DNA of 46,638 bases from Bacteroidetes bacterium 46-16 (GTDB lineage: Bacteria; Bacteroidota; Bacteroidia; Chitinophagales; Chitinophagaceae), in NCBI GenBank assembly GCA_001897835.1, contig MKUN01000046.1, positions 1 to 46,638 of the forward strand, given 5' to 3'. A program made the translations under genes and the position numbers. The notes below the pieces were generated by a model. The model did no database searches and was not told where the DNA came from. It worked only from the letters and a program-made list of their open reading frames with translations. Positions 16,119 through 25,141 of the stretch are shown here, in pieces; the first letter of the stretch is position 1; each line of letters opens with the position of its first letter.

Positions 16119-16331
16119 ATGGAAAAACTGAAATTTAAAACCAATATCAATTGCAGCGGTTGTATCGCCGCGGTAACACCGCATCTGAATAAGGCTGAAG
16201 GGATTAAAAATTGGGAAGTAGACACGGATAATCCCGACAAAGTTTTGACAGTGGAAGTAGAGGGTATCGATGCGGAAGATGTAACGGAAACAATCGAAAA
16301 GGCAGGCTTTAAAGCAACGGAAATCGAATAG
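16119..16331 (+). CDS. HMA-domain copper chaperone
   Basis: This 70-residue single HMA domain has its binding loop at NCSGC (C13, C16 in KTNINCSGC). It probably carries Cu(I) to the HMA domain of the adjacent CopA. It is about the standard length of CopZ-type chaperones. The CxxC is intact. An alternative is a silver or mercury carrier. It lies downstream of a predicted operator and upstream of a DUF305 gene. Confidence 0.88.
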   Translation: MEKLKFKTNINCSGCIAAVTPHLNKAEGIKNWEVDTDNPDKVLTVEVEGIDAEDVTETIEKAGFKATEIE

Positions 16332-16447
16332 CATATGAAAGCAATGTGGCGTTTGGTTCGCAGATTTTTTACTAAAAGCTGTTGCCGATAGCAAATCACT
16401 GGAAGGCACAATTAAGGTTGATGAATAACTTGCAAACAGGGGTAGCA

Positions 16448-16921
16448 ATGGAAAATCATAATTCGCATAGCAAACATAAAAATCATTACCTGAGACTGGC
16501 TCTCATGGTAGTGATATCTTTCATAGCCATGTATATCCTGATGTATGCCATGGTTAATGACATGAAAAGCGTCTTGCCGAACATTAACCAGTTTTACATG
16601 GCAGGCCTCATGACCAGTGCCATGGTGATCATCGAACTGGCAGTCATGAGCATAATGTATGCGAACCGCAAATGGAACGCTGCTATCATCGTTGCAAGCC
16701 TAATCGCCTTAATTGGTTGTTATGCCGGTATCAGGCAGCAAACCGGTGTCGGGGACAAACAGTTCTTAAAATCAATGATACCACACCACTCTGCTGCCAT
16801 TCTAATGTGCAGGCAAGCGGATTTGACCGACCCTGAACTCAAACAGCTTTGCGATGATATCATTTCCGGACAACAGGCGGAAATCGATCAAATGAACACT
16901 AAATTAAAACAACAGAAATAA
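16448..16921 (+). CDS. DUF305-type membrane protein
   Basis: 157 residues from the ATG at 16448, preceded by GGGGTAGC; the reading frame opens earlier at 16382 but the leader is unlike the family. A His-rich N-terminus (MENHNSHSKHKNH) is followed by three membrane helices (about 17-100). The C-terminal segment has MIPHHSAAILMC, the hallmark of DUF305, whose histidines and methionines suit copper binding. DUF305 proteins are common in copper and silver clusters; their function is not established. It ends three bases before the next gene. Confidence 0.82.
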   Translation: MENHNSHSKHKNHYLRLALMVVISFIAMYILMYAMVNDMKSVLPNINQFYMAGLMTSAMVIIELAVMSIMYANRKWNAAIIVASLIALIGCYAGIRQQTGVGDKQFLKSMIPHHSAAILMCRQADLTDPELKQLCDDIISGQQAEIDQMNTKLKQQK

Positions 16922-16923
16922 CG

Positions 16924-17337
16924 TTGACCCGTATTGTAACCATAGTTCTTGCCATTTGCATCCTGTTTTCCAACACGGGATGGGCGTTCACGACCCATTA
17001 TTGCATGGGCGAACGCGTTGGCATGAACCTGGAGCATTCAGGGTTTGAAAACGACCTGCATGAATGCGCCAAATGCGGCATGAAAAAATCCAGCAGTGAT
17101 AACGGTTGTTGCAAGGATGAGAAAATTATCGTGAAAGCGTCGGACGCTGCAACCATTACGCTGGCAAACTTTGAGATCACCCCCCTATGGGCTGACTTGC
17201 CAAGGCCGATGATAATGCTTCCCTATGATGGTCAGTCATCGATCAGCGTCACCACTAAACGCGTTTTTCGCCCTCATGGGCCGCCTGTTTTTTCAGGTCC
17301 ACCGATATTTCTAAAAAACTGTGTTTTCCTGATTTGA
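16924..17337 (+). CDS. HYC_CC_PP family secreted protein
   Basis: A 137-residue protein starting at TTG 16924. A signal peptide (about 1-21) is followed by THYCMG (the HYC motif, 24-26), CAKCGM, GCC and a C-terminal RPHGPPVFSGPP, the PP motif. These three marks define the HYC_CC_PP family. Cysteine, histidine and methionine content suggests periplasmic metal binding, which is inferred. Gene spacing (2 bases) ties it to the DUF305 gene. A broken paralogue is at 10540-10937. Confidence 0.8.
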   Translation: MTRIVTIVLAICILFSNTGWAFTTHYCMGERVGMNLEHSGFENDLHECAKCGMKKSSSDNGCCKDEKIIVKASDAATITLANFEITPLWADLPRPMIMLPYDGQSSISVTTKRVFRPHGPPVFSGPPIFLKNCVFLI

Positions 17338-17408
17338 ATTTAAGTGAACCCATGCCGAATTCATCGGCGTAGACAATTCATTTAATAACATCAAATCAAG
17401 GTAACACA

Positions 17409-17996
17409 ATGAAATACTCACTTCTCGGCTTAGCAGCCACTATATTTTTCATCTCCTGCGGAAACGGAGACGCCGCTAACACGTCCAATAACGAGCAAGC
17501 GCCTGTTACGGTAAGCAGCGAGGAAAACTACACACCGCCAGCCGGTGTCGATGCCAAAGTCAGCGCTTCGCTTAAGCCTGTCATGGATCATTATCTCGAC
17601 CTTAAAAACGCGCTGGCAGCCGATAAAGGCAAAGACGCATCACAAGCCGGTGAAAAGCTGTTATCTGCACTCAATAGTGTTGATACGGCAACCATGACGG
17701 CGGAACAAAAGTCCAGCTTCAATAATGTCGCATCCGATATGCGCGAACATGCACAGCATATCGCCGATAATAGCGACAAGATCGATCATCAGCGCTCGCA
17801 CTTTAAGATGCTTAGCGATGATACTTACGATCTGGCCAAAACATTTGGCGGTGGCCGCAAGTTATTTGTGGCTCATTGTCCGATGGCGCTTGATGGCAAG
17901 GGTGCTAACTGGGTAAGCGAATTCCCGGAAATCAGAAACCCGTATTTCGGCGATCAAATGCTCGAATGCGGGGAAGTCAAGGAAGAATTAAAATAA
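17409..17996 (+). CDS. DUF3347 lipoprotein
   Basis: A 195-residue lipoprotein with lipobox ISCG (Cys at about 17). A four-helix DUF3347 domain (about 45-150) is followed by a C-terminal segment with AHCPMALDGKGANWVSEF and RNPYFGDQMLECG. That tail matches the heavy-metal-binding ends seen in CusB-type adaptors and Bacteroidota copper proteins. It probably binds periplasmic copper or silver. It is followed 18 bases later by a secreted HMA protein, and the pair are likely co-transcribed. Confidence 0.86.
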   Translation: MKYSLLGLAATIFFISCGNGDAANTSNNEQAPVTVSSEENYTPPAGVDAKVSASLKPVMDHYLDLKNALAADKGKDASQAGEKLLSALNSVDTATMTAEQKSSFNNVASDMREHAQHIADNSDKIDHQRSHFKMLSDDTYDLAKTFGGGRKLFVAHCPMALDGKGANWVSEFPEIRNPYFGDQMLECGEVKEELK

Positions 17997-18013
17997 TCAC
18001 AAAACAAAAATCT

Positions 18014-18505
18014 ATGAAGAATATATTCTTGGCCATCGCCATGCTTATCAGCGTGGCGGGCTATTCACAAATACAATCAGTCTCTTTAACAGCAAGCGGC
18101 TTGACATGCAGCATGTGCAGCAAAGCCATTTACAAAGCATTGCTTAAAGTACCGGGGATAAAAAGTGTTGACGTCAATATTGAAAAATCATCTTACGAGA
18201 TCACCTTTGACAAAGGCGCAACAGTGTCTCCGGAAGCACTTAAAAATGCGGTAGAAGGTGCAGGCTTTGCCGTAGCGCAGCTTGACGTGATGGCCACCCT
18301 GCCGAAAACGACGATCAGTAGCGGGACGAAGATAACCCTGCAAGGTTCGACCTATCAGTTTGTCAAAGCGAACGGCCAGACTGTGCAAGGTGTTCAGAAA
18401 CTGACAGTAATCGACAAGGCTTATCTGTCCTCTGCGCAGTGGAAACGCTATGTGAAGGAATTGCCAGCCAAACGCGAAAACGGGGTGTTTCTTGTCACCT
18501 TATAA
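18014..18505 (+). CDS. Secreted HMA-domain protein
   Basis: 163 residues from the ATG at 18014, where a good signal peptide begins (MKNIFLAIAMLISVAGYSQ); the frame extends upstream into the previous gene. An HMA domain with CSMC (about 33-36) covers residues 20-95. The remaining C-terminal 70 residues form an extra domain that I do not recognise. As an exported HMA protein it may bind Cu(I) in the periplasm and pass it to the oxidase two genes downstream. MerP-like mercury binding is a less likely alternative given the neighbours. Confidence 0.8.
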   Translation: MKNIFLAIAMLISVAGYSQIQSVSLTASGLTCSMCSKAIYKALLKVPGIKSVDVNIEKSSYEITFDKGATVSPEALKNAVEGAGFAVAQLDVMATLPKTTISSGTKITLQGSTYQFVKANGQTVQGVQKLTVIDKAYLSSAQWKRYVKELPAKRENGVFLVTL

Positions 18506-18515
18506 AAGCTGCGCA

Positions 18516-19343
18516 ATGAAAAAATCAATAATCACATGCACGGTGCTGGCTGTAGCATTTATAGTCAGCACCAGTGCAAACGCGCAAGAGCTTTTCGTTT
18601 ACACGGAACCGGCCAGCAATATGCCTGCGCATTCGGCAGGGCTGCGTCTCAATAATTGGCTCATGAAGGAAACGGCAGGGGGCGCCATCAATTACCACCT
18701 GATTCCCGAAGTGATGGTGGGTGTCAATAAAAACCTGATGGTGCATGCCGAAAGCTTTCTCAGCAATCGCAACCGGGGCTTTGGGATTGAAGGCGCTTCT
18801 GTATACGCCAAATACCGCTTTTTCAGCCGCGACGACATTTACCGGCATTTCCGCATGGCGGGATTTGCCAGGGCAAGTTATAATAATGCACCTGTCCATC
18901 AGGATGAAATCGAAACCAATGGGCACAATTCAGGTTTTGAACTTGGCTGGATAGGCACACAGTTGCTTCACAAGCAGGCCATCTCAACGTCAATCAGTTA
19001 TGAACGAGCCTTCAAGCCTGACGAGCAAGGGACAGAAGCAAGAGAATATGGGTCGCAGCATGCAGTCAACTACACGGCATCGATGGGAAGGTTGATTTTG
19101 CCGAAATCCTATAGCAGCTACGGTCAGACAAATTTCAATATCATGGTCGAGTTGCTGGGGCAATATTTACCCGAAATTGGCAAAAGCTATCTCGACATTG
19201 CGCCATCGCTGCAATTCATCTTTAATAGCCAGACCAGGTTTGACATAGGCTACCGTCACCAGCTTTACAGCAGCATGAGCCGCACTGCACCGAACGGCTT
19301 TTTAATCCGTCTTGAACACGTCATTTTTAACGCAATCAACTAA
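18516..19343 (+). CDS. Predicted outer-membrane beta-barrel protein of the copper cluster
   Basis: 275 residues from the ATG at 18516, with a signal peptide (about 1-24, ending SANA). Alternating aromatic and polar stretches and the end pattern FLIRLEHVIFNAIN suggest a small barrel of about 12 strands. I do not recognise a named family. It lies between the secreted HMA gene and the multicopper oxidase, so it may help metal cross or be stored at the outer membrane. Confidence 0.65.
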   Translation: MKKSIITCTVLAVAFIVSTSANAQELFVYTEPASNMPAHSAGLRLNNWLMKETAGGAINYHLIPEVMVGVNKNLMVHAESFLSNRNRGFGIEGASVYAKYRFFSRDDIYRHFRMAGFARASYNNAPVHQDEIETNGHNSGFELGWIGTQLLHKQAISTSISYERAFKPDEQGTEAREYGSQHAVNYTASMGRLILPKSYSSYGQTNFNIMVELLGQYLPEIGKSYLDIAPSLQFIFNSQTRFDIGYRHQLYSSMSRTAPNGFLIRLEHVIFNAIN

Positions 19344-19401
19344 CGCCTCGGATACTTGTTATATGAGAACGATTTTGGTAGAAAATAAACAGAGACACTC
19401 A

Positions 19402-22065
19402 ATGATGAAATTTGCATTTTGGATCGTTTGGGTCATGTTGTTACTGACACCTGGGCTGGTTATGGCTCAGGACAGCAAGACGGTTTATACCTGTCCGATG
19501 CATCCCGAAATCCAGCAATCGACGCCAGGGAAATGCCCTAAATGCGGCATGGCGCTTGTCAAAAAAGCCATAAAGACCAAAGCTCCCGCTGCAAAACCGA
19601 AACCAAAACCCAAGACACCGACGAAGCCGAAAACACCTGCAGCAGACCCCCATGCCGGTCACGGCTTAAAGCCCGAAACAACCAATGCTGCGCCGCCATT
19701 GCCAGCGAAAACAGACGAGGCGCATGTCCATCACCAGTCGGGACACCAAGAGCAAGTCGTTGGCGTGATCAAAGCGCCACCGCCGCGCGTGGTGCGCTAT
19801 GATCTTTATGTCGCCGATACCATGGTGCCAAAAATCGGCAGCAAAGGCATGCGCCATGCGATTGCCATTAACGGCTCTATTCCGGCGCCAACGCTTTACT
19901 TTAATGAAGGCGATACCGCCGAGATCTGGGTGCATAACAAAATGCACCATGAAACCTCCATCCACTGGCACGGGTTGATTTTGCCCAATACCGAAGATGG
20001 CGTTCCCTATCTGACCACTGCACCCGTCAAGCCGCATGGCTCACACCGTTTCTATTTTCCCATCGTGCAAAGCGGCACATACTGGTATCACTCGCATACC
20101 ATGAACCAGGAGCAGGACGGGATGTACGGCATGTTCATCATCAATAAACGTGAAGAACCGGCCTATAAGCAATTGCCGATCATCCTTACTGACTGGTCAG
20201 ATTATCAGGGCGATGAAATCGAACGCAGCCTGCACAATCAAACCGACTGGTTTGCCATCAAAAAAGGCTCGGTGCAAAGCTATGGCGAGGCGATCTCCGC
20301 AGGACATTTTAAAACGAAGCTTCTTAATGAATGGAAGCGCATGCTGGCGATGGATGTAAGCGATGTTTATTACGACCGCTTTTACATCAATGGCAAATCC
20401 AGCAATGAACAACCGCAATACAAAGCCGGGGATAAAATAAGGTTGCGCGTGGTCAATGGTAGTTCCTCGACTTACTATTGGCTTACCTGGGCCGGAGGTA
20501 AAATGACCGTGATCGCCAGTGATGGCGAGGATGTCGAACCGGTAGAAGTTGACCGTCTGATCGTAGGCGTTGCCGAGACGTATGATATCCTTGTGACCAT
20601 ACCGGATGATAATCACTCTTATGAGTTTCTCGCCACACCGGAAGACCGCACCAAAAGCGCTTCATTATGGCTCGGCAGCGGCTCAAAAGTCATCGCCCCG
20701 CATCTGCCTAAGCTTAAGTATTTTGAAGGCATGAAGATGATGAATGCGATGATGAAAATGAACGGTGACATGGAACCGATGGCAGGCATGACCAACCAGG
20801 TCATGGATATGAATACTGTGATGTACCCTGAAATCACCGGCGGTACGGATGACACTTACGGTAACACCGTTAGTGATAGCAGCGCAGAAGAGACGACCGA
20901 AGTTATACCTTCGCATAATGATAATGCCCATGCCGGACATGATATGAGCGCTATGGCTGGTCATGACATGCAAAGCGGCGATACTACAGATCATTCAGGC
21001 ATGCAGGGCGGTTATGTGGACGGCAAATGGCAGGATATGAATAGCGGACCTAATGGCATCAAAACCCTTAATTACGGCATGTTGCGGGCACCGCAAAAAA
21101 CCACGCTTCCCAACTGGCCGACACGCACTATCCATTTTGAACTGACAGGCAATATGAACCGCTATGTCTGGTCAATGGATGGTAAAACCGTTTCCGAGAC
21201 TGATGTGATCAAAATCCGCAAGGGTGAAAATATCCGCATGGTCATCACCAACAATACGATGATGCGCCACCCTATGCACCTGCATGGTCACTACTTCCGT
21301 GTCCTCAACGAAAACGGCGAATATTCACCGCTCAAGAACGTTTTGGACATCATGCCGATGGAAACCGACACCATCGAATTTGCGGCAACGGAAAGCGGTG
21401 ACTGGTTCTTTCACTGCCATATCCTTTATCACATGATGGCTGGCATGGGGCGTATCTTTTCTTACGAGAACTCACCGATCAATCCGCAAGTTCCTGATCG
21501 CCGATACGCTCTTAAAAAAGTGTTCGAGGATGACCGCAAGTTCTACCTCAAGGCCAATGTTGGTTTGGAAACCAACGGCAGCGACGGTGAAATCACTTAC
21601 GCCAATACCCGCTGGATTGCTGGCACCGAATGGCGCTTGGGACTTAAACCGGAATACGGGTATGAAAGCGAAACCTATGTTGGCCGTTACTTCGGCAAAA
21701 TGCAGTGGCTATTGCCGTTTGTCGGCTTTGACTACCATTACAATAATCGAGAGAACGACAACGAACGCAACCTGTTCGGCCAAACCAGCAATCAGAATAA
21801 CCGCCGCACCATCATGGGCGGTGTAAGATACACGCTGCCAATGCTGGTCACAGCCGAAGCCCGTGTGGATGGCCTCGGAAAATTCCGCTTCCAATTGGAA
21901 CGCGAAGATATCCCTGTGACAAGCCGTTTGCGCCTCAATTTGATGGCTAATACCGATAAAGAATATATGGTTGGCTTGCGCTACGCGGTCGGCAAATACT
22001 GGTCTCTTTCCACTCACTACGATAGCGATATGGGATTAGGGGCAGGGCTGACCATCACCTACTAA
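19402..22065 (+). CDS. Multicopper oxidase (CopA/PcoA type) with metal-binding head and CopB-like barrel tail
   Basis: An 887-residue protein from the ATG at 19402, where the signal peptide starts; the frame opens earlier, within the preceding gene. After the signal (about 1-23) comes a heavy-metal-binding domain (C31, M33, H34, C45, C48, M50), then a Lys/Pro/His-rich linker. The multicopper oxidase domain (about 130-690) has all four copper-site clusters: HWHG (H188, H190), HSH (H230, H232), HPMHLHGH (623-630) and HCH...H...M (H671, C672, H673, H677, M682). A Met/His-rich insert lies near 450-530. Residues 700-887 look like a beta-barrel similar to copper-resistance protein B. It would oxidise periplasmic Cu(I) to Cu(II). 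No twin-arginine motif is visible, unlike typical PcoA. Confidence 0.9.
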   Translation: MMKFAFWIVWVMLLLTPGLVMAQDSKTVYTCPMHPEIQQSTPGKCPKCGMALVKKAIKTKAPAAKPKPKPKTPTKPKTPAADPHAGHGLKPETTNAAPPLPAKTDEAHVHHQSGHQEQVVGVIKAPPPRVVRYDLYVADTMVPKIGSKGMRHAIAINGSIPAPTLYFNEGDTAEIWVHNKMHHETSIHWHGLILPNTEDGVPYLTTAPVKPHGSHRFYFPIVQSGTYWYHSHTMNQEQDGMYGMFIINKREEPAYKQLPIILTDWSDYQGDEIERSLHNQTDWFAIKKGSVQSYGEAISAGHFKTKLLNEWKRMLAMDVSDVYYDRFYINGKSSNEQPQYKAGDKIRLRVVNGSSSTYYWLTWAGGKMTVIASDGEDVEPVEVDRLIVGVAETYDILVTIPDDNHSYEFLATPEDRTKSASLWLGSGSKVIAPHLPKLKYFEGMKMMNAMMKMNGDMEPMAGMTNQVMDMNTVMYPEITGGTDDTYGNTVSDSSAEETTEVIPSHNDNAHAGHDMSAMAGHDMQSGDTTDHSGMQGGYVDGKWQDMNSGPNGIKTLNYGMLRAPQKTTLPNWPTRTIHFELTGNMNRYVWSMDGKTVSETDVIKIRKGENIRMVITNNTMMRHPMHLHGHYFRVLNENGEYSPLKNVLDIMPMETDTIEFAATESGDWFFHCHILYHMMAGMGRIFSYENSPINPQVPDRRYALKKVFEDDRKFYLKANVGLETNGSDGEITYANTRWIAGTEWRLGLKPEYGYESETYVGRYFGKMQWLLPFVGFDYHYNNRENDNERNLFGQTSNQNNRRTIMGGVRYTLPMLVTAEARVDGLGKFRFQLEREDIPVTSRLRLNLMANTDKEYMVGLRYAVGKYWSLSTHYDSDMGLGAGLTITY

Positions 22066-22217
22066 CCTGCCACCCCGGACGCCAGGCGATTCGGCGATCA
22101 GACGACAATTCATGTAGACAATTATATCGCATAATAGAGTTGCCATATAATAATGTTGCGTTGCAGCGTAATTAAATTTCCTCGCATTTTGATGCAGTTA
22201 GATCAGAGGGAATTGTT

Positions 22218-22246
22218 TTGACATCCTGGTTTGATTGGCATATCAA
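22218..22246 (+). promoter_or_regulatory. Sigma70-style promoter (proteobacterial spacing)
   Basis: TTGACA (22218-22223) and TATCAA (22241-22246) are separated by exactly 17 bases, close to the E. coli sigma70 consensus and unlike Bacteroidota TAnnTTTG promoters. It lies 66 bases upstream of the HTH gene at 22312. The 22066-22311 gap holds no gene. Confidence 0.55.
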
Positions 22247-22311
22247 ACACTGCTTTTCTTTTAACCCAGAAGAGTATCTCACACATATTCAAAAAGAAAT
22301 CAGGAGACATT

Positions 22312-22515
22312 ATGAGTACCCTTCCGGATATCGATCCGCTGCTCACCCGACACCAGGCTGCCGCATACATTAATTCAACATACAGCACACTCGCCAGCTG
22401 GGACTGCCGCAAAAGCTACAACCTGCGCCCCATCAAAATCAGCAGAGGCATGGTGCGTTACCGCAAATCACACCTGGACGCATTCCTCAAATCAAAAGAA
22501 TTTAACGCGGAATAA
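22312..22515 (+). CDS. Excisionase-like small helix-turn-helix protein
   Basis: A 67-residue protein from the ATG at 22312, preceded at good spacing by AGGAGA, which decides this start over an earlier one at 22231. The sequence has LLTRHQAAAYINSTYSTLASW, a MerR/excisionase-type winged HTH, ending RYRKSHLDAFLKSK. It probably regulates recombination or plasmid-type genes. It opens an accessory cluster (primase-like, DUF2958, ArdC). Confidence 0.72.
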   Translation: MSTLPDIDPLLTRHQAAAYINSTYSTLASWDCRKSYNLRPIKISRGMVRYRKSHLDAFLKSKEFNAE

Positions 22516-22598
22516 ATAAGTGGTGAACGCCTAAACGTCCACCACCCGTTCCATTCAATTTCTTATATCCATACCTTCCAACCCAGACGGAAAGCACA

Positions 22599-23504
22599 AT
22601 GAAAATTGAACATGCTCATACAATACCGTTGCGCGAAATTTTATTCAAGCTCGGATTGAAACCCCTCAAAAACCACAAAAATACCCTGGTATATCTCTCA
22701 CCGTTTTCACTAAACAAAACCCCCACCTTCAAACTATATACCCACACCAATACCTGGCACGACAGCGCCTCGGATTGCGGCGGCACGACCGTTGAATTCG
22801 CTCAGGCGCACCTCAAAAACCACGGCCATCATCACACAGAAACCGATGCGCTGCGCTGGCTCAAAAACATCTCATTCAACGCAACGCTTGCAGCGCAGTT
22901 TGCACCAAAACCGCAACCTGATTTCATCATCAGAAATATTTTGCCGCTCACTCATGTCGCCCTGCTGCGGTATCTTGATAAACGCAAAATTGAACGCCGC
23001 TACATTGCCGATCATTTTCGCGAACTGCGTGTGTTCAATCCAGCCACACGCAAACTTTTTCGCGCCATCGGCTTTCGTAACGAAGAGGACGGCTATGCCC
23101 TCTATAATCCGGCCACCGAACGCTTCACCAAACCGCACGCCATCTCCTTTATCCGCGGCACAACGCCAAAGCCCGACAGCATCCACCTGTTCAAGGATAT
23201 CTTCGACTATCTATCTCTGCTTAGCGCCAGACGCAGCCACCTCCTTGAAGGCGATGCCATCATTCTTAACCGTTATAGTTCCCTGGACAATGCCGTCGCC
23301 TATATCCGCAATTACGGCTATCTGAACTGCTACTTATGGCTTGATAATTCTGCCGACGGCTTCAAAGCCGCAAAACTGCTCACACCTATCCTCTCTCTTG
23401 AAGACAACCTCATCATCAAACGGATGAACAGCCTTTACGTCCCTTATCAATCCCTTAATGACTGGTGGATTCATAACCCGAAAAACCTCATTGGCAACCG
23501 ATAG
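22599..23504 (+). CDS. Primase-like protein with toprim-like domain
   Basis: A 301-residue protein. The N-terminal 95 residues (IPLREILFKLGLKP...TWHDSASDCGGTTVEF) match the zinc-finger-like head of Bacteroidota mobile-element primases, although the usual Cys ligands are scarce. A toprim-like region (about 195-290) has LFKDIFDYLSLLSAR and CYLWLDNSADGFKAAK. The normal toprim DxD reads DNS here, and the usual leading glutamate is replaced, so catalysis is doubtful. It may serve replication of the transferred strand or be an inactive relic. Confidence 0.68.
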   Translation: MKIEHAHTIPLREILFKLGLKPLKNHKNTLVYLSPFSLNKTPTFKLYTHTNTWHDSASDCGGTTVEFAQAHLKNHGHHHTETDALRWLKNISFNATLAAQFAPKPQPDFIIRNILPLTHVALLRYLDKRKIERRYIADHFRELRVFNPATRKLFRAIGFRNEEDGYALYNPATERFTKPHAISFIRGTTPKPDSIHLFKDIFDYLSLLSARRSHLLEGDAIILNRYSSLDNAVAYIRNYGYLNCYLWLDNSADGFKAAKLLTPILSLEDNLIIKRMNSLYVPYQSLNDWWIHNPKNLIGNR

Positions 23505-23520
23505 CCCAGGAAGATTTCAA

Positions 23521-23904
23521 ATGAGATTTCTCAGCTATGAGCTAACGCGCAAACTCTTGGAAAACGGCAAACCCGAAAACCGAGACCAAGACCATCCACC
23601 CGTCGTCAAACTCTTCCTGCCCAATACACCCTGCACCTGGCTGCTCAGCGAAATTGATTATCAGGAACCCACCATCGCTTTTGGCCTGTGTGATCTTGGC
23701 CTGCATTGCCCCGAACTCGGCTATGTCAGCCTAACAGAACTCGCAACTATTAAATCACCTATCCTCAATCTTTCTGTCGAGTGCGACAGATATTTTACCG
23801 GTCGCTATCCGCTCTCCGTTTACGCGGAGGCTGCAAAACTATGCGCCGGCATCACCGAAGACAAAATCATGCTCGCCCGCATTGCCAGTAAATACAACTT
23901 GTAA
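23521..23904 (+). CDS. DUF2958 family protein
   Basis: 127 residues from the ATG at 23521, preceded by CAGGAAG. The pattern PVVKLFLPNTPCTWLLSEID, then FGLCDLG...ELGYVSLTEL and VECDRYF, matches DUF2958, a family of conjugative plasmids and islands with unknown function. It lies in a row with the primase-like and ArdC genes. The 231-base gap after it (23905-24135) shows no gene. Confidence 0.78.
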   Translation: MRFLSYELTRKLLENGKPENRDQDHPPVVKLFLPNTPCTWLLSEIDYQEPTIAFGLCDLGLHCPELGYVSLTELATIKSPILNLSVECDRYFTGRYPLSVYAEAAKLCAGITEDKIMLARIASKYNL

Positions 23905-24135
23905 CCGCTCGCCGCGTTCAGCGGGACGAATAGCTTTTCCTACCAGCCCTCATCAAACCATCAGTGATGATGTCATGACAGGTCATTAACCGAAGCCGCT
24001 CCGCTTCACCAACTATTATTTTCCTCTGCCTTACGGCATTCACCCGCCCAACCAAAATAACAGCCGGTTCGGTCGCTAGCCCTTCGGCTTGCACATTCCC
24101 TGTCATCATCACTTTTTTTTAGAAAGGCTTATCCA

Positions 24136-25038
24136 ATGCAAAGCACATCCGACAACCCACAAACCACAACCCGCCGTGATATTCATCAACAAGTCACAGA
24201 TACCATCATCCGCCAGCTTGAAGCCGGTACAATTCCCTGGCACCGCCCATGGAAAGGCGCTGATCACAGGCTCCCGCCACTACCGCTTAATTACTCAACC
24301 AACAAGAAATACCGCGGCGTCAATATCCTGCTGCTTTGGTGTACCTCCATCGAGAAGAACTTTTCATCGCCGGAATGGGCCAGCTTCAAACAATGGCAAC
24401 AACAAAAAGAACTCATTAGGAAAGGCGAGAAGGGGTCACTCATCGTCTATTACGATACCATCGAACGCGAAGTTGATGGCGAAATCAAAAAAATCCCCTT
24501 CCTGAAATCCTCCATCGTCTTCAACCGCTGCCAATTGCAAAGCTATCAGGAACCAGTCGAACCCGTCGAAACGCACGAACCGCTTCTTGCCCTCAAAATC
24601 GCACCCATCGATGAATTTGTCGAAAACACCAAAGCCCATATCGCTCATATTGGATCATCCGCCTGCTATGTCCCGAAAGACGACATCATCTATATGCCGG
24701 ATATGGAGAAATTCATCACCACGGAAACCTGCACCGCAACCGAAGGCTATTATTCAACCCTCCTGCACGAACTGGCTCACTGGACCGGTGCCGAAAAACG
24801 CCTCAACCGGACAAAAGGCAAAAAATTCGGTGACGAAAATTATGCGGTAGAAGAACTCACAGCCGAACTCACCGCAGCGTTCCTATGCGCTGAATTTGAT
24901 ATCACCACGCTGGACAAAGGCGATCATGCAGCCTACATCGCCCACTGGCTGAAGGTTCTTAAAGACAACAAGCAATTCGTCATCACTGCCGCAAGCGACG
25001 CATCAAAAGCCGCCGATTATCTATACGGGTTGCAATAA
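24136..25038 (+). CDS. ardC: ArdC-type antirestriction/ssDNA-binding zincin-like protein
   Basis: A 300-residue protein. The N-terminal DUF1738/ArdC domain (about 12-135, with IPWHRPW and YRGVNILLLW) binds ssDNA in known members. The C-terminal zincin-like domain has HELAH (H211, E212, H215) and a distal EELTAELTAAF (from about 239), giving metal ligands. ArdC proteins protect incoming plasmid DNA from host restriction during transfer. It is complete and followed by a strong terminator. Its placement ahead of the mobilization genes suits an early-entry role. Confidence 0.9.
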   Translation: MQSTSDNPQTTTRRDIHQQVTDTIIRQLEAGTIPWHRPWKGADHRLPPLPLNYSTNKKYRGVNILLLWCTSIEKNFSSPEWASFKQWQQQKELIRKGEKGSLIVYYDTIEREVDGEIKKIPFLKSSIVFNRCQLQSYQEPVEPVETHEPLLALKIAPIDEFVENTKAHIAHIGSSACYVPKDDIIYMPDMEKFITTETCTATEGYYSTLLHELAHWTGAEKRLNRTKGKKFGDENYAVEELTAELTAAFLCAEFDITTLDKGDHAAYIAHWLKVLKDNKQFVITAASDASKAADYLYGLQ

Positions 25039-25043
25039 AAGCA

Positions 25044-25073
25044 AAAAGCCTCCAGTTAAATGGAGGCTTTTTT
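25044..25073 (+). terminator. Terminator after ardC
   Basis: AAAAGCCTCCA (25044-25054), loop GTTAAA, TGGAGGCTTTT (25061-25071), continuing in T. The stem is perfect over 11 pairs. Confidence 0.9.
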
Positions 25074-25141
25074 AATAATCAGTTCAGCATTTATTTACTT
25101 TCATTAGGTAAACTACAGTCATAGCTCGGGGGAGATAATTC

